Assembly (NCBI GenBank): GCA_035712245.1
Contig: DASTBC010000019.1
Coordinates: 1 to 36,636, forward strand
Reading direction: 5' to 3'
DNA from: Candidatus Eisenbacteria bacterium
GTDB taxonomy: Bacteria > Eisenbacteria > RBG-16-71-46 > SZUA-252
Length of the DNA: 36,636 bases
In this document: one piece after another, positions 27,963-36,184 of the stretch
Layout: every line of letters begins with the position of its first letter
Position numbering within the stretch: the first letter of the stretch is position 1
Translations under genes and position numbers: made by a program
The notes under the pieces: generated by a model
The model's database searches: none
Seen by the model: only the letters and a program-made list of their open reading frames with translations
Told to the model about the DNA's origin: nothing

Positions 27963-29246
27963 TCAGCGGGACCCGGTGCTCGGGGAGGTCGGGGACTCCG
28001 GAGGGGACGGGGACGAAGACCCCGAGCCCTCGAGGCTCCGGATCTCGTTCTCGAGGCGGCGCCTCTCGAGCTCGAGGCGCTCCAGCTCTTCTCGCTTCCG
28101 CTGCAGGGTCGCGGCGCTCTCCGAACGCGGACCGATCGGCGCCCCGGAGGCCGCGGCCCCCACCACGGCGCGAATCGGGAAGATCTCGTTCTTGCGGAGA
28201 ACGGTCACCTCGACCTCGTCCCCGGGACGGGCGGCCCGCACCATGGCGGTCAGCTCGTCCGCTCCGTGCGCCTCCTCTCCGTCGATCGCCAGGATGCGGT
28301 CGCCGGCGAGGAATCCGGCGGAGTCGGCGGGACTCCCGGGAATCACGGCGGCGACGAGGACCCCCAGGGAATCCGAGACCGCCGTCGCGCGCCGGAGCTG
28401 GATGCCGAGGAAGCCGTGGCGCACCGCGCCGTAGCGCTCCAGCTCGTTTGCGATCCACGCCGCGTGCTCCACGGGAAGCGCGATGAGCATCCCTCCCGCG
28501 TCGGCAGGAGCGATCTCCACGCCGCCGACACGCGATCCGTCCGGAGCGTCGGGCGCGGCGCGTCCCACCACGACGGCGACCCACTCGCCTTCCTCGTTCA
28601 GGACGGCGCCGCCGGTCACGCCGGGATAGCTCGGAGCGTCGATCTCGAGCACCTCCGCGCCGTTCTGCACGAAGTCGATGCGCTCGCCCCGACCGAGGAT
28701 GCGTCCCAGCGCGGCCTGCGGGCGGGTGATGGCCACGTTCGACACGACCGCGACCCAGCTGCCGACCGCGAGCGACCGGGGCGACGCGACGCGCAGCGGA
28801 CGAAGCGTCGCTCCCTCGACCTTGAAGAGCGCGAGGTTCGACTGACGATCCACGCCCTGGAGCGTCGCGGGCCGCTCCACGCCGCCTCCGAGGAGCACGC
28901 GCACCCGTCCGCCCGGAATCGCGACGCTTGCCGACGTGATGATGCGATCTCCGGACGTGGCGAGGGCGGTGCCGATCAGGCGCTTCTTCTTCCCGGATCG
29001 GGACGTGCCGTCGGAAGGCGGGTACGCGACGACGGTGAGGATGCTGGACTGGACGGAATCGACGACTCCGAGAAGAGAGGCGTCATCCGAGCGGAACGCG
29101 CTCGTGTGCGGGACCGCGGAAGCGGTGCTCGGAATCGCGATGGGAGCGGCCGTCGCGAGAAGGAGGAGCGTCACGGCGGCCACGAGCGGCCGTGCCACGC
29201 CGAGGAGCGTCGTCGGCCGGCCGCTAGAAGATGATGTACACGTCAT
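27963..29246 (-). CDS. HtrA/DegP-like PDZ protein with a degenerate (likely inactive) protease domain
   Basis: 427 residues: signal peptide (about 17-44, ending STASA), trypsin-like domain (about 55-265), one PDZ domain (about 278-362, HGFLGIQLRR then PGSPADSAGFLAGDRILAID), a coiled coil (about 377-407) and a Ser/Pro tail. The protease domain aligns with HtrA along its length, but all three triad positions differ. TNNHV of HtrA is TSASV (His to Ser107), TDLALLK is SNLALFK (Asp to Asn137) and PGNSGG is PGVTGG (Ser to Thr211). Proteolysis is therefore unlikely. It overlaps the anti-sigma gene by 23 bp, where a DegS/MucD-type protease would be expected. No strong ribosome-binding site is visible; a later GTG at 29198 would shorten the signal peptide. 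Confidence 0.88.
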   Translation of the reverse strand: MTCTSSSSGRPTTLLGVARPLVAAVTLLLLATAAPIAIPSTASAVPHTSAFRSDDASLLGVVDSVQSSILTVVAYPPSDGTSRSGKKKRLIGTALATSGDRIITSASVAIPGGRVRVLLGGGVERPATLQGVDRQSNLALFKVEGATLRPLRVASPRSLAVGSWVAVVSNVAITRPQAALGRILGRGERIDFVQNGAEVLEIDAPSYPGVTGGAVLNEEGEWVAVVVGRAAPDAPDGSRVGGVEIAPADAGGMLIALPVEHAAWIANELERYGAVRHGFLGIQLRRATAVSDSLGVLVAAVIPGSPADSAGFLAGDRILAIDGEEAHGADELTAMVRAARPGDEVEVTVLRKNEIFPIRAVVGAAASGAPIGPRSESAATLQRKREELERLELERRRLENEIRSLEGSGSSSPSPPESPTSPSTGSR

Positions 29247-29991
29247 CGGAGGGCCGGCCCGAGACCGGAGTGATGCTCGGAGCGCCAGATCCGCCGTTGC
29301 CGCGATCCAGATAGAACTGGTCGGTGATGTACTCGTCGACGTAGCCCGTGCCGGGGTTCGGAATCTCGCTTCCGCCCGTCGGTCCCTGGGCGGTCGCCTG
29401 GCTCGACACCGTCGCCAGATCCGGGGGCTGCGCCTGGCGCGGCTCGGACGTCGCGGGCGGCAGCGCGCGCACCCTCGTCGCGGTGCCGGATGCGATCTCG
29501 GTGCCGGACGGCGCGGGACTCGTGCCCTGCCCCGCGGAGACGGCAGGCGCGTCCGGCGTGACCGTGGAAGGGGACTCGGTCGCAGATGGGGCCTTCGTTT
29601 CGATCGACGCGACCGGTGCGACGCTCGGATCCCGGTTCAGGGCCGGATACACGATGAGCGCCGCGACCCAGACGGCGCACGCGCCGGCTCCCGCCACCGC
29701 CACGGGCCGGAGCCACGCGGGCGGCGCGAGGAATCCGCGGGCCCACTCGATCAGGGAGGGCCGGAGCCCCTCGCCGGAGCGGATGCGAACCATCACGTCC
29801 TCTTCGAAGTGAGGGCTCGTGTCCTCCAGGGGAAGGCTCTGGAAGAGCTCCAAGGCGGCGCGCGTTTCCTTGAGGCTCACCGAACACTTGCGGCAGGAGA
29901 GGAGGTGCGTCTCGAGCGAGCGTCGCTCGTTCTGGCTCAGCTCGTCTTCAATGAGCGCGGAGAAGAGGGACTCGGCAGACCGGCAGTTCAT
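29224..29991 (-). CDS. Membrane anti-sigma factor with N-terminal zinc finger
   Basis: 255 residues. The N-terminus is an anti-sigma zinc finger: Cys3, then His29-x3-Cys33-x2-Cys36 (HLLSCRKC). This fold clamps ECF sigma factors in the cytoplasm. A single membrane helix lies at about 94-116 (VAVAGAGACAVWVAALIVYP), followed by a Pro/Ser/Thr-rich periplasmic region (about 120-215) and a more ordered end (GYVDEYITDQFYLDR). The last residues are DDVYIIF, a hydrophobic aromatic C-terminus of the kind bound by HtrA-family PDZ domains. The ATG at 29991 overlaps the sigma stop by 4 bp (ATGA) with GGAGG 5 nt upstream. The adjacent PDZ gene makes a physical partnership plausible. Confidence 0.9.
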   Translation of the reverse strand: MNCRSAESLFSALIEDELSQNERRSLETHLLSCRKCSVSLKETRAALELFQSLPLEDTSPHFEEDVMVRIRSGEGLRPSLIEWARGFLAPPAWLRPVAVAGAGACAVWVAALIVYPALNRDPSVAPVASIETKAPSATESPSTVTPDAPAVSAGQGTSPAPSGTEIASGTATRVRALPPATSEPRQAQPPDLATVSSQATAQGPTGGSEIPNPGTGYVDEYITDQFYLDRGNGGSGAPSITPVSGRPSDDVYIIF

Positions 29992-30629
29992 ACATCCTCC
30001 AAGGTGAGGTGCGGCTTGAGCCGTTCCTTCAGCATGAGCCGGGCGCGGTTGATGCGCGAGCGCACCGTGCCTCCCGGGATCTTGAGGATCTGGCCCACCT
30101 CCTCGTAACTGAGACCCTCGACGTCCCGAAGCACCACCGCCTCGCGGTAGCGAGCGGGGATCTTCCGGAGGGCTTCGGCGACCTTCTGCCCGATCTCGTG
30201 GGCGGTCAGGTCCTCGTCGGGGAGCGGCTTCGAGTCGGGGAAGGACATCCCCTGCCCGCTCGAATCTTCCTCCATCGCGTCCAGGCTGAACGTGCCCTTG
30301 TGGCGCACGCGGCTCCGGATTTCGTTCTTCGTGAGGTTCACCGCGATCGTGAAGATCCACGTGGAGAACTTCCCGCTCTTCCGGTACCGCTCCCGGTTCC
30401 GGAAGACCCTCAGGAAGACCTCCTGACTGATCTCCTCCGCCCGGTCCCGGTCGTTGATGAACCGGCAGACCAGGTTCATGATCCGCGTCCGATACCGCTG
30501 AACGAGCGCGCGGAACGCCGCCTCGGAGCCCATCGCACAGCGCTCCATGACGTCCTCATCGCTCAGCTCGGCAAGATCGAGCTTTTTCAAGCGCAGGGGC
30601 TCGAGTGGCACGTCGCTCTCCGTGTTCAT
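29988..30629 (-). CDS. ECF-type RNA polymerase sigma factor (RpoE-like)
   Basis: 213 residues from the ATG at 30629; a GTG at 30644 would add five residues. Sigma region 2 spans about 40-110 (FRALVQRYRTRIMNLVCRF, then RAEEISQEVFLRVFRN and KFSTWIFTIAVNL). Region 4 spans about 155-205 (LRKIPARYREAVVLRDVEG, SYEEVGQILKIPGGTVRSRI). No region 1.1 or 3 is present, as expected for group 4 sigma factors. It directly precedes and overlaps the anti-sigma gene, the standard arrangement for envelope-stress regulators. It starts 43 bp after the secreted TPR gene, so the four genes are probably cotranscribed. Confidence 0.95.
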   Translation of the reverse strand: MNTESDVPLEPLRLKKLDLAELSDEDVMERCAMGSEAAFRALVQRYRTRIMNLVCRFINDRDRAEEISQEVFLRVFRNRERYRKSGKFSTWIFTIAVNLTKNEIRSRVRHKGTFSLDAMEEDSSGQGMSFPDSKPLPDEDLTAHEIGQKVAEALRKIPARYREAVVLRDVEGLSYEEVGQILKIPGGTVRSRINRARLMLKERLKPHLTLEDV

Positions 30630-30672
30630 GGGTACACCGCCCACGGAGGCGAGGTTCCTGGATGAGGAGAAC

Positions 30673-32346
30673 TTAACGGGTCTGGAAGAGGCTCAGGCCC
30701 GTGGGAGGGCTCGGCCGGCCCGACTTGGCGCGCGCCTCGGCTTCCCGGGCTTCCGAGTCGAGCCTGAGGCTGCGGCAGACCCGAGCCAGGGCCCGGTTGG
30801 CCTCGATCACGGTCTCGGGACATTGGGAGGCTCGCGTCAGGAGCTCCCGAGCCATCTCGAGCTGGCCGCGCTTCTGACGGATCGAGCCCAGGAGTAGCAA
30901 GGCTCTGCCGTTCTTGGGGTTGAGCTGGATGGCCCGGCTCAAGGTATGGATGGCCTGCGGCGCGTTCCCCTGCGCCAGCTCGGCCGATGCCAGGAAGTAG
31001 AGGCATTCGGATGTCTCCGTACCGAGATCGCGCAGCCGTTCCCAGGCCCACTGGGCCAGGAGGCTGTCCCCCAGCACTGTCGCCGTGGAGCCGAGCTCCG
31101 CGTAGACGGAGGGACTCGACACCCCTCGGGCGGCGCTTTCCCGGATCAGCCCGACCGCCATCTCGGGGTGGCCGAGCAAAGAATAACATAGACTTGCGGC
31201 GAGGACCTGCCTGGGGTTGGCCATCGGAGTCCGGCGAACCCCTTCCAGCGTTCTGATGCCCTTCCCACGGTCTCCGACCCGGATTTCCAGGTACGCCACG
31301 ACCAGGGATTCCTCCCGGGTGAAGGTCCATCCGGGGATGTTCCGACGGTAGCCCTCGAGCGCCTTCCTCTCCTCCCCCAGGGCCAGGTTCGCCCGGGAGC
31401 GGATCGGGACGGTCCGGGCGTCCGGCTTGAGCGGTTTCACGACCTCGAGCGCGGCGCGGTAGTGCCCGGCGGCCAGGAGGCCCTGTCCGGCATCCACCCG
31501 GATGTCGTCCTCCCGCAATCCCCTCGCGTCCGCCCAGGACAGGAGCTGGTGGAAGTCCTGGAACTTGGCCTCCCGGACCAGGAACCCGGCGAGGGCAGCC
31601 ACGTGTTCTTGACGAGGCTCCCCGCCGAGCGCCAGCTCGCGAAGAAGGGTTTCCTCCAGCGCGAGATCCCCCCGCCGCTGCGCGAGAGAGACACCCAGGG
31701 CAAGGGTCCTGGGGTCTCCGGGTTTCAGCTCCAGGGCCAGGCGGAGGGCTTGATTCGCTTCCTCCAGCCGGCCGTCCTCGAGCGCAAGGCCGAGGATCCC
31801 GGTCGCGATCCACGCGAAGTCGGGCAGGAGCACATCGGTCCGCTTCAGGTCGGCGAGCGCCGCCTCGTAGTTCCGGTTCAGCTCGTTCGCCAGAGCCCGG
31901 AGCGCATAGAGCTCGGGCATCGCGCCGAGCTGGCGAAGGGGAGGCGTCAGCACCTGCACCGCCTTCGCCGCCTCGCCCGACCGCAGCCGCATCCGTCCCA
32001 CGAGCATGGCCCCGTCCGCGTTCGTGCTGTCGAGCGCGAGCGCCTGCTCCCCCCACTCGAGCGCGCGCACGTCCTCCCCGATCTCCTCGCAGAGGAGGGC
32101 GACCCGGGAGCGGGCGAAGCTCGAACGGGGATCGAGGACCGTCACCGACTCGGCCCATGCGATGGCCGCCACGCGGTCTCCGGCCGCCTCGGCCAGTTGC
32201 GAGCGCACGTGGCACTGGATCGCCGCGGGGGTATAGAGCGTGAAGAAGTACGCGCGGGCGGGAGCGGCCTCGCCCGCGAGGAGGGCCAGCGTGCCGCAGA
32301 AGAGGAGCGCCTTCAGGCGCTCATTCGAGGTACGGGTCACGTTCAC
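30673..32346 (-). CDS. Secreted tetratricopeptide-repeat protein of unknown function
   Basis: 557 residues with a signal peptide (RLKALLFCGTLALLAGEAAPARA, cleavage near residue 32). The remainder is helical repeats: several TPR-like units are visible, for example AIAWAESVTVLDPRSSFARS, ALRLALELKPGDPRTLAL and AIHTLSRAIQLNPKNGRALL. The protein is probably periplasmic. The GTG start at 32346 has AGGAG about 11 nt upstream. A promoter lies about 75 nt upstream at the 3' end of rnc. It is the first gene of the sigma/anti-sigma/pseudo-HtrA group, which suggests an envelope function linked to that stress response. That link is inferred from position only. Confidence 0.82.
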   Translation of the reverse strand: MNVTRTSNERLKALLFCGTLALLAGEAAPARAYFFTLYTPAAIQCHVRSQLAEAAGDRVAAIAWAESVTVLDPRSSFARSRVALLCEEIGEDVRALEWGEQALALDSTNADGAMLVGRMRLRSGEAAKAVQVLTPPLRQLGAMPELYALRALANELNRNYEAALADLKRTDVLLPDFAWIATGILGLALEDGRLEEANQALRLALELKPGDPRTLALGVSLAQRRGDLALEETLLRELALGGEPRQEHVAALAGFLVREAKFQDFHQLLSWADARGLREDDIRVDAGQGLLAAGHYRAALEVVKPLKPDARTVPIRSRANLALGEERKALEGYRRNIPGWTFTREESLVVAYLEIRVGDRGKGIRTLEGVRRTPMANPRQVLAASLCYSLLGHPEMAVGLIRESAARGVSSPSVYAELGSTATVLGDSLLAQWAWERLRDLGTETSECLYFLASAELAQGNAPQAIHTLSRAIQLNPKNGRALLLLGSIRQKRGQLEMARELLTRASQCPETVIEANRALARVCRSLRLDSEAREAEARAKSGRPSPPTGLSLFQTR

Positions 32347-32420
32347 GTCGTCTCTTTCTCCTGATATGAGAATGGAGGAAGACCCGGATGGGCCCTCCTC
32401 CCCCTCGAGACGACGCTATG

Positions 32421-32449
32421 ATTTTACAGAATCAAGGTTCGGACTGCAA
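32421..32449 (-). promoter_or_regulatory. Sigma70-like promoter for the TPR-sigma-anti-sigma group
   Basis: On the minus strand TTGCAG (32449-32444) and TAAAAT (32426-32421, 5 of 6 to consensus) are spaced by 17 bp, overlapping the last codons of rnc. This is an AT-rich island in GC-rich surroundings, about 75 nt upstream of the TPR gene start. Confidence 0.5.
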
Positions 32450-33761
32450 GTGCGATGCGGCCCACGGGGCCGATTCGGCGCGCGATGAGGCGGCCGAACG
32501 CTCGCTCGTGCCGCGATCCGGAGCCGCAGCGTCCGGCGATCCGCCGCGATCGGAACCGCCCGACGGCTCCTCGTAGGCGCGCGGCGCCTCCGGGACCTCC
32601 CTTGGCTCGCGTGATTCGCGTGGTTCCTGAGACTCGCGTGGCTCACGTGGTTCGCGACCCTCCCAAGAGGGACGCTGTTCCCGTGGTTCCCGTGGTTCCC
32701 GTGACTCCCGTGATTCGCGTGGCTCCCGAGGCTCGCGGTGCTCCCTCGAGTCGCCATGGATCTCGCGCCCTTCCCTGGGCTCGCGTCCTTCGCGACCCTC
32801 TCGTCCTTCACGGCGTCCGCGTCCCGAGCGCCGATCGCGCCCGGTCCGTCCCCCGCGCTCCTCGCGGCTGCGGGACTCCACTCCGCGCGCCTCGGTTGCC
32901 TCGGGGGGCCCGCCGTTCCGTCCACCCCGGCGTCCCCGGCCGCCCCGACGCCGGCGCCGGCGCTCGCCCGCACCCTCGTCGTCGCTCTCGCGCTCTCCGC
33001 GAACGAGCTTCTCGAAGTGGAGGAGCGCGTCGCGGGCGGCCTCCTGCTCCGCCTCCTTCTTGTTGTTTCCGTGGCCGCGTCCGAGCGTCTTGCCGTTCAC
33101 GACCACCTCGACCGCGAAGAGCTTCTGATGGTCGGGACCGTTCTCGCTCGAGATGCGGTACTGCGGATGGGTCTTGAACTCGCCCTGCACATACTCCTGG
33201 AGCATGCTCTTGTAGTTCGCGAGATTCGCGTCGCTCAGGATCTCGTGCACCTCGCGCAGGAGGAGCCGCTCCGTGAGCTTCCGCGCGGGCTCGAGCCCGC
33301 CGTCCAGGTACACGGCTCCGATCACCCCTTCGAGCGTGTCGGCGAGGATCGACGCGCGCGCGTCCGCCGGACCCGTTCTCGGCCTCGCTCAGCAGGATGT
33401 ACTTGCCGAGGCCCATGAGATTGGCGGTGCGCGAGAGGATGACGCGCGACACCAAGAGCGACTTCATCTTGGTCAGCTCGCCTTCGCGGAGCTTGGGAAA
33501 CTTGTTGTAGAGGAACTCGTTCACGGCCAGCCCCACCACCGAGTCGCCGAGGAACTCCATGCGCTCGTTGGATTCGCCCCCCCGCCCCGGAGTGGCGTGC
33601 AGGTAAGAGCGATGGGTCATGGCCGTGCGAGCCAGAGCGGGATTCTTGAATTCGTACTTGAGAATCCGCTCGAGGCCCTTGAGATCGAGGTCCCGCTCCT
33701 TGGTCCGCACGGGTGCGGCCGCGGGGCGGTCCAGACCGAACAGCTTTCTCAGAAAGTTCAC
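32432..33761 (-). CDS. rnc: Ribonuclease III with Arg/Glu-repeat tail, interrupted by an apparent frameshift
   Basis: Double-strand RNA endonuclease. The N-terminal catalytic part (residues 1-133 from the GTG at 33761) contains ERMEFLGDSVVGL (Glu69 and Asp73). The frame then breaks at a (CG)5 run (33353-33362). The rest continues in another frame as SILADTLEGVIGAVYLDGG (second catalytic Asp/Glu), a dsRNA-binding domain (YKSMLQEYVQGEFKTHPQYR to NNKKEAEQEAARDAL) and a tail of about 190 residues rich in REP/RES/REG triplets. One more CG unit would restore a 443-residue protein with normal spacing between the GG and ILAD motifs. A sequencing or assembly error, slippage or a true mutation are all possible. 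The position after fabF is conserved in many bacteria. Confidence 0.88.
32598..32816 (-). repeat. Imperfect 9-bp tandem repeats encoding Arg-Glu-Pro/Ser/Gly triplets in the RNase III tail
   Basis: The DNA shows many near-copies of a 9-bp unit such as CGTGGTTCC (plus-strand view) spread over about 220 bp, in phase with the reading frame. They are translated as runs like REPREPRESRESREPREPRE and GREGREGREPREGRE. The codons vary, so this is a diverged repeat under coding constraint rather than a recent perfect expansion. Confidence 0.8.
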
Positions 33762-33770
33762 TGGTTCCAG

Positions 33771-33788
33771 GGACCCCTCATGGGATCC
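33771..33788 (-). promoter_or_regulatory. Small hairpin in the fabF-rnc gap
   Basis: The minus-strand transcript reads GGATCCC-ATGA-GGGGTCC, a 7-bp stem (one G-U pair) with a 4-nt loop, 10-27 nt before the rnc GTG. No U-run follows, so it is not a terminator. It could affect rnc translation or be an RNase III site; function unknown. Confidence 0.35.
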
Positions 33789-33791
33789 CTC

Positions 33792-35051
33792 CTATGCCAC
33801 GTACCTCGATAACGCCAGGGTGACGTTGTGCCCACCAAAGCCCAGTGAGTTGGAGAGGGCTGCCTGCAGCTCGACCGCGCGTGCAGTGTTGGGGACGTAA
33901 TCGAGGTCACAGTCGGGATCCGGAGTTTCGTAATTGATCGTCGGGGGGAGCTTCTGCCGCTCCAGGGCGAGGACGCAGATGATCGTCTCGAGCCCTCCGG
34001 CGGCACCCAGAAGATGCCCCGTCATCGACTTCGTCGAGCTGACCGGGAGCTTCTTCGCCTGTTCTCCGAAGACCGACTTGATGGCCTGTGTTTCAAATTT
34101 GTCGTTGAGTGGCGTAGAGGTGCCGTGGGCGTTCAGATAACCGTACGATTCGGGCGCGAGGCCCGAATCCCGGATCGCCGCCCTCATGGCGCGCGCCGCA
34201 CCCTCACCCTCGGGGGCCGGAGCCGTCATATGGTGGGCATCTCCCGTGGCGCCGTAACCGACGACCTCCGCGAGGATCTTCGCGCCGCGCCTTCGGGCAT
34301 GCTCGAGCTCCTCGAGCACCAGCACCCCGGCGCCTTCCCCCATCACGAACCCGTCCCGCTGGGCATCGAAGGGGCGCGAAGCCTTTTGAGGCTCGTCGTT
34401 GCGCGTGGACATCGCCTTCATGGAGCAGAAGCCGGCGAACGAGACCGGGGTGATCGGCGCTTCCGCGCCCCCCGAGATCATGACGTCCGCCTCGTTGTTC
34501 TGGATGATCCGGAATGCGTCCCCGACGGCGTGCGCGCCCGAAGAACAGGCGGACACCGTGCAGTAGTTGGGGCCCTTCGCGCCGAACTGGATGGAAACCT
34601 GGCCCGACGCCATGTCCGAGATCATCATGGGGATGAAGAAGGGGCTCACCCGGGAGGGGCCCTTCTCGAGCAGCGTTCGATGCTGGTCCTCGAACGTCGC
34701 GATGCCGCCGATGCCGGAGCCGACCACGACTCCGTATCGCGTCGGATCCACGACTTCCGGCGAGACCCCCGCCTGCTTCACGGCCTGCGCCGTGGCGCCG
34801 ATGGCGTACTGGACGAAGAGGTCGGCACGGCGGATGTCCTTCCTGTCGAGGTAATCCTCCGCCTTGAACTCCCGTACCTCTCCGCCGAAGCGGGTGTCGT
34901 ACTTCGACGTGTCGAAGCGCGTGACGGGCCCGATGCCCGACTCGCCGGCGAGGAGCCGCGTCCAGAACGTCTCGATCTCCGAGCCCAGGGGGGAAACCAC
35001 CCCCAGGCCGGTCACCACGACGCGCCGCGGCTCACCATTCGAGCGATTCAT
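33792..35051 (-). CDS. fabF: 3-oxoacyl-[ACP] synthase II (KAS II)
   Basis: The condensing enzyme elongating fatty acyl-ACP with malonyl-ACP. Its 419 residues are the family length. It begins [15 protein letters not shown]. The active-site cysteine is in [15 protein letters not shown] (about 167), the two histidines in [11 protein letters not shown] and [13 protein letters not shown], and the C-terminal [14 protein letters not shown] is typical. The ATG at 35051 has only a weak purine-rich upstream site. It follows acpP after 77 bp containing a GC-rich hairpin. The fabG-acpP-fabF-rnc order is widely conserved. Confidence 0.98.
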   Translation of the reverse strand: MNRSNGEPRRVVVTGLGVVSPLGSEIETFWTRLLAGESGIGPVTRFDTSKYDTRFGGEVREFKAEDYLDRKDIRRADLFVQYAIGATAQAVKQAGVSPEVVDPTRYGVVVGSGIGGIATFEDQHRTLLEKGPSRVSPFFIPMMISDMASGQVSIQFGAKGPNYCTVSACSSGAHAVGDAFRIIQNNEADVMISGGAEAPITPVSFAGFCSMKAMSTRNDEPQKASRPFDAQRDGFVMGEGAGVLVLEELEHARRRGAKILAEVVGYGATGDAHHMTAPAPEGEGAARAMRAAIRDSGLAPESYGYLNAHGTSTPLNDKFETQAIKSVFGEQAKKLPVSSTKSMTGHLLGAAGGLETIICVLALERQKLPPTINYETPDPDCDLDYVPNTARAVELQAALSNSLGFGGHNVTLALSRYVA

Positions 35052-35095
35052 CGAAATTCTTCATTCCCCAGGATGCAATGCGACTCTGCTCCCGC

Positions 35096-35118
35096 GCGGC
35101 CCCGTGCGTGGGGACCGC
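35096..35118 (-). promoter_or_regulatory. GC-rich hairpin between acpP and fabF
   Basis: The minus-strand transcript carries GCGG-T-CCCC paired with GGGG-CCGC around a 6-nt loop (8 bp with one bulge), 11 nt after the acpP stop. No T-run follows. It could protect the acpP mRNA 3' end or be a processing site; inference only. Confidence 0.4.
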
Positions 35119-35128
35119 GCCTGCCGAA

Positions 35129-35377
<249 letters not shown>

Positions 35378-35403
35378 GTCTCTCTCACCTCCCCTTTAGA
35401 CTC

Positions 35404-35421
35404 GTCCCGCTCGGGCGGGAC
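35404..35421 (-). promoter_or_regulatory. Perfect hairpin between fabG and acpP
   Basis: GTCCCGC and GCGGGAC form a perfect 7-bp stem with a 4-nt loop in the 60-bp fabG-acpP gap, followed by the acpP ribosome-binding site. No T-run follows. Possible mRNA processing or 5'-end stabilising element for acpP. Confidence 0.45.
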
Positions 35422-35437
35422 TCCGTAACCCGCTAAC

Positions 35438-36184
35438 CTACATCACCATGCCGCCATCCACCGTGAGGACCTGCCCCGTGACGTAGCCGGCCTCCTCCGA
35501 GCAGAGGAAGAGCACGGCATGGGCGACGTCCTCCGGCTTCCCCAGGCGCCCCAACGGGATGCGCGACGTGAGCGCCTCCCGCGCCTTCTCCCCGAGGGCC
35601 TCGGTCATGGCGGTGTCGATGAAGCCCGGGGCCACCGCGTTCACGGTAATATGGCGTGAGGCGAGTTCCTTCGCAACTGCTTTTGTCAGGCCGATTAAGC
35701 CCGCTTTGGATGCCGCGTAGTTGGCCTGGCCCGCGTTTCCCATGAGCCCGACCACCGACGTGATGTTCACGATCCGTCCCCAGCGCTGTTTCACCATCGG
35801 GCGGGCGAACGCGCGGGTGCAGTGGAACGCGCCCTTCAAGTTCGTGTCGATCACCTCGTCCCAGTCCCTGTCGCTCATGCGCAGGAGGAGTCCGTCCCGG
35901 GTCACGCCGGCGTTGTTGACCAGGATCTCGGCCTTCCCGAACGCTTCGAGGGTCTTCTCGACGAGGAGGTCTGCCTCCGATTCCCGGGCCACGTCCGCCT
36001 GCACGGCGATCGCCTCGCCGCCGCCCGCGACCACCTCGGCGCACGCCTCCTCGAGCGCTTCCGGGTTGCGGCCCGACACCACGACCTTCGCACCCGCCGC
36101 GGCGAAGGCGCGCGTCATGGCGCGTCCGATCCCCCGGGCTCCTCCCGTCACCACGGCGACCCGCCCCTTCACGCTCGCGATCAC
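35438..36184 (-). CDS. fabG: 3-oxoacyl-[ACP] reductase
   Basis: An NADPH-dependent short-chain dehydrogenase that reduces 3-oxoacyl-ACP, 248 residues. The nucleotide-binding motif is VTGGARGIGRAM, the NNAG motif is in ILVNNAGVTRDGLLLRM, and the catalytic tetrad includes Ser in NITSVVGLMGN and YAASK (Tyr-x3-Lys). It ends GQVLTVDGGMVM, as FabG does. The start is GTG at 36184, overlapping the fabD stop by 4 bp (GTGA); a GTG at 36172 is possible but less likely. Confidence 0.97.
   Translation of the reverse strand: MIASVKGRVAVVTGGARGIGRAMTRAFAAAGAKVVVSGRNPEALEEACAEVVAGGGEAIAVQADVARESEADLLVEKTLEAFGKAEILVNNAGVTRDGLLLRMSDRDWDEVIDTNLKGAFHCTRAFARPMVKQRWGRIVNITSVVGLMGNAGQANYAASKAGLIGLTKAVAKELASRHITVNAVAPGFIDTAMTEALGEKAREALTSRIPLGRLGKPEDVAHAVLFLCSEEAGYVTGQVLTVDGGMVM

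Noticed and set aside
30630-30672. Autoregulatory ECF promoter (GGAACC near 30655-30660) directly before the sigma gene
   Set aside because: The matching -10 region would sit at the start codon and has poor similarity to known ECF -10 elements; chance is likely in this sequence.
32598-32816. CRISPR-like or intergenic tandem repeat array
   Set aside because: The units are 9 bp, in phase with the rnc frame, have no spacers, and encode RE triplets continuous with the dsRNA-binding domain.
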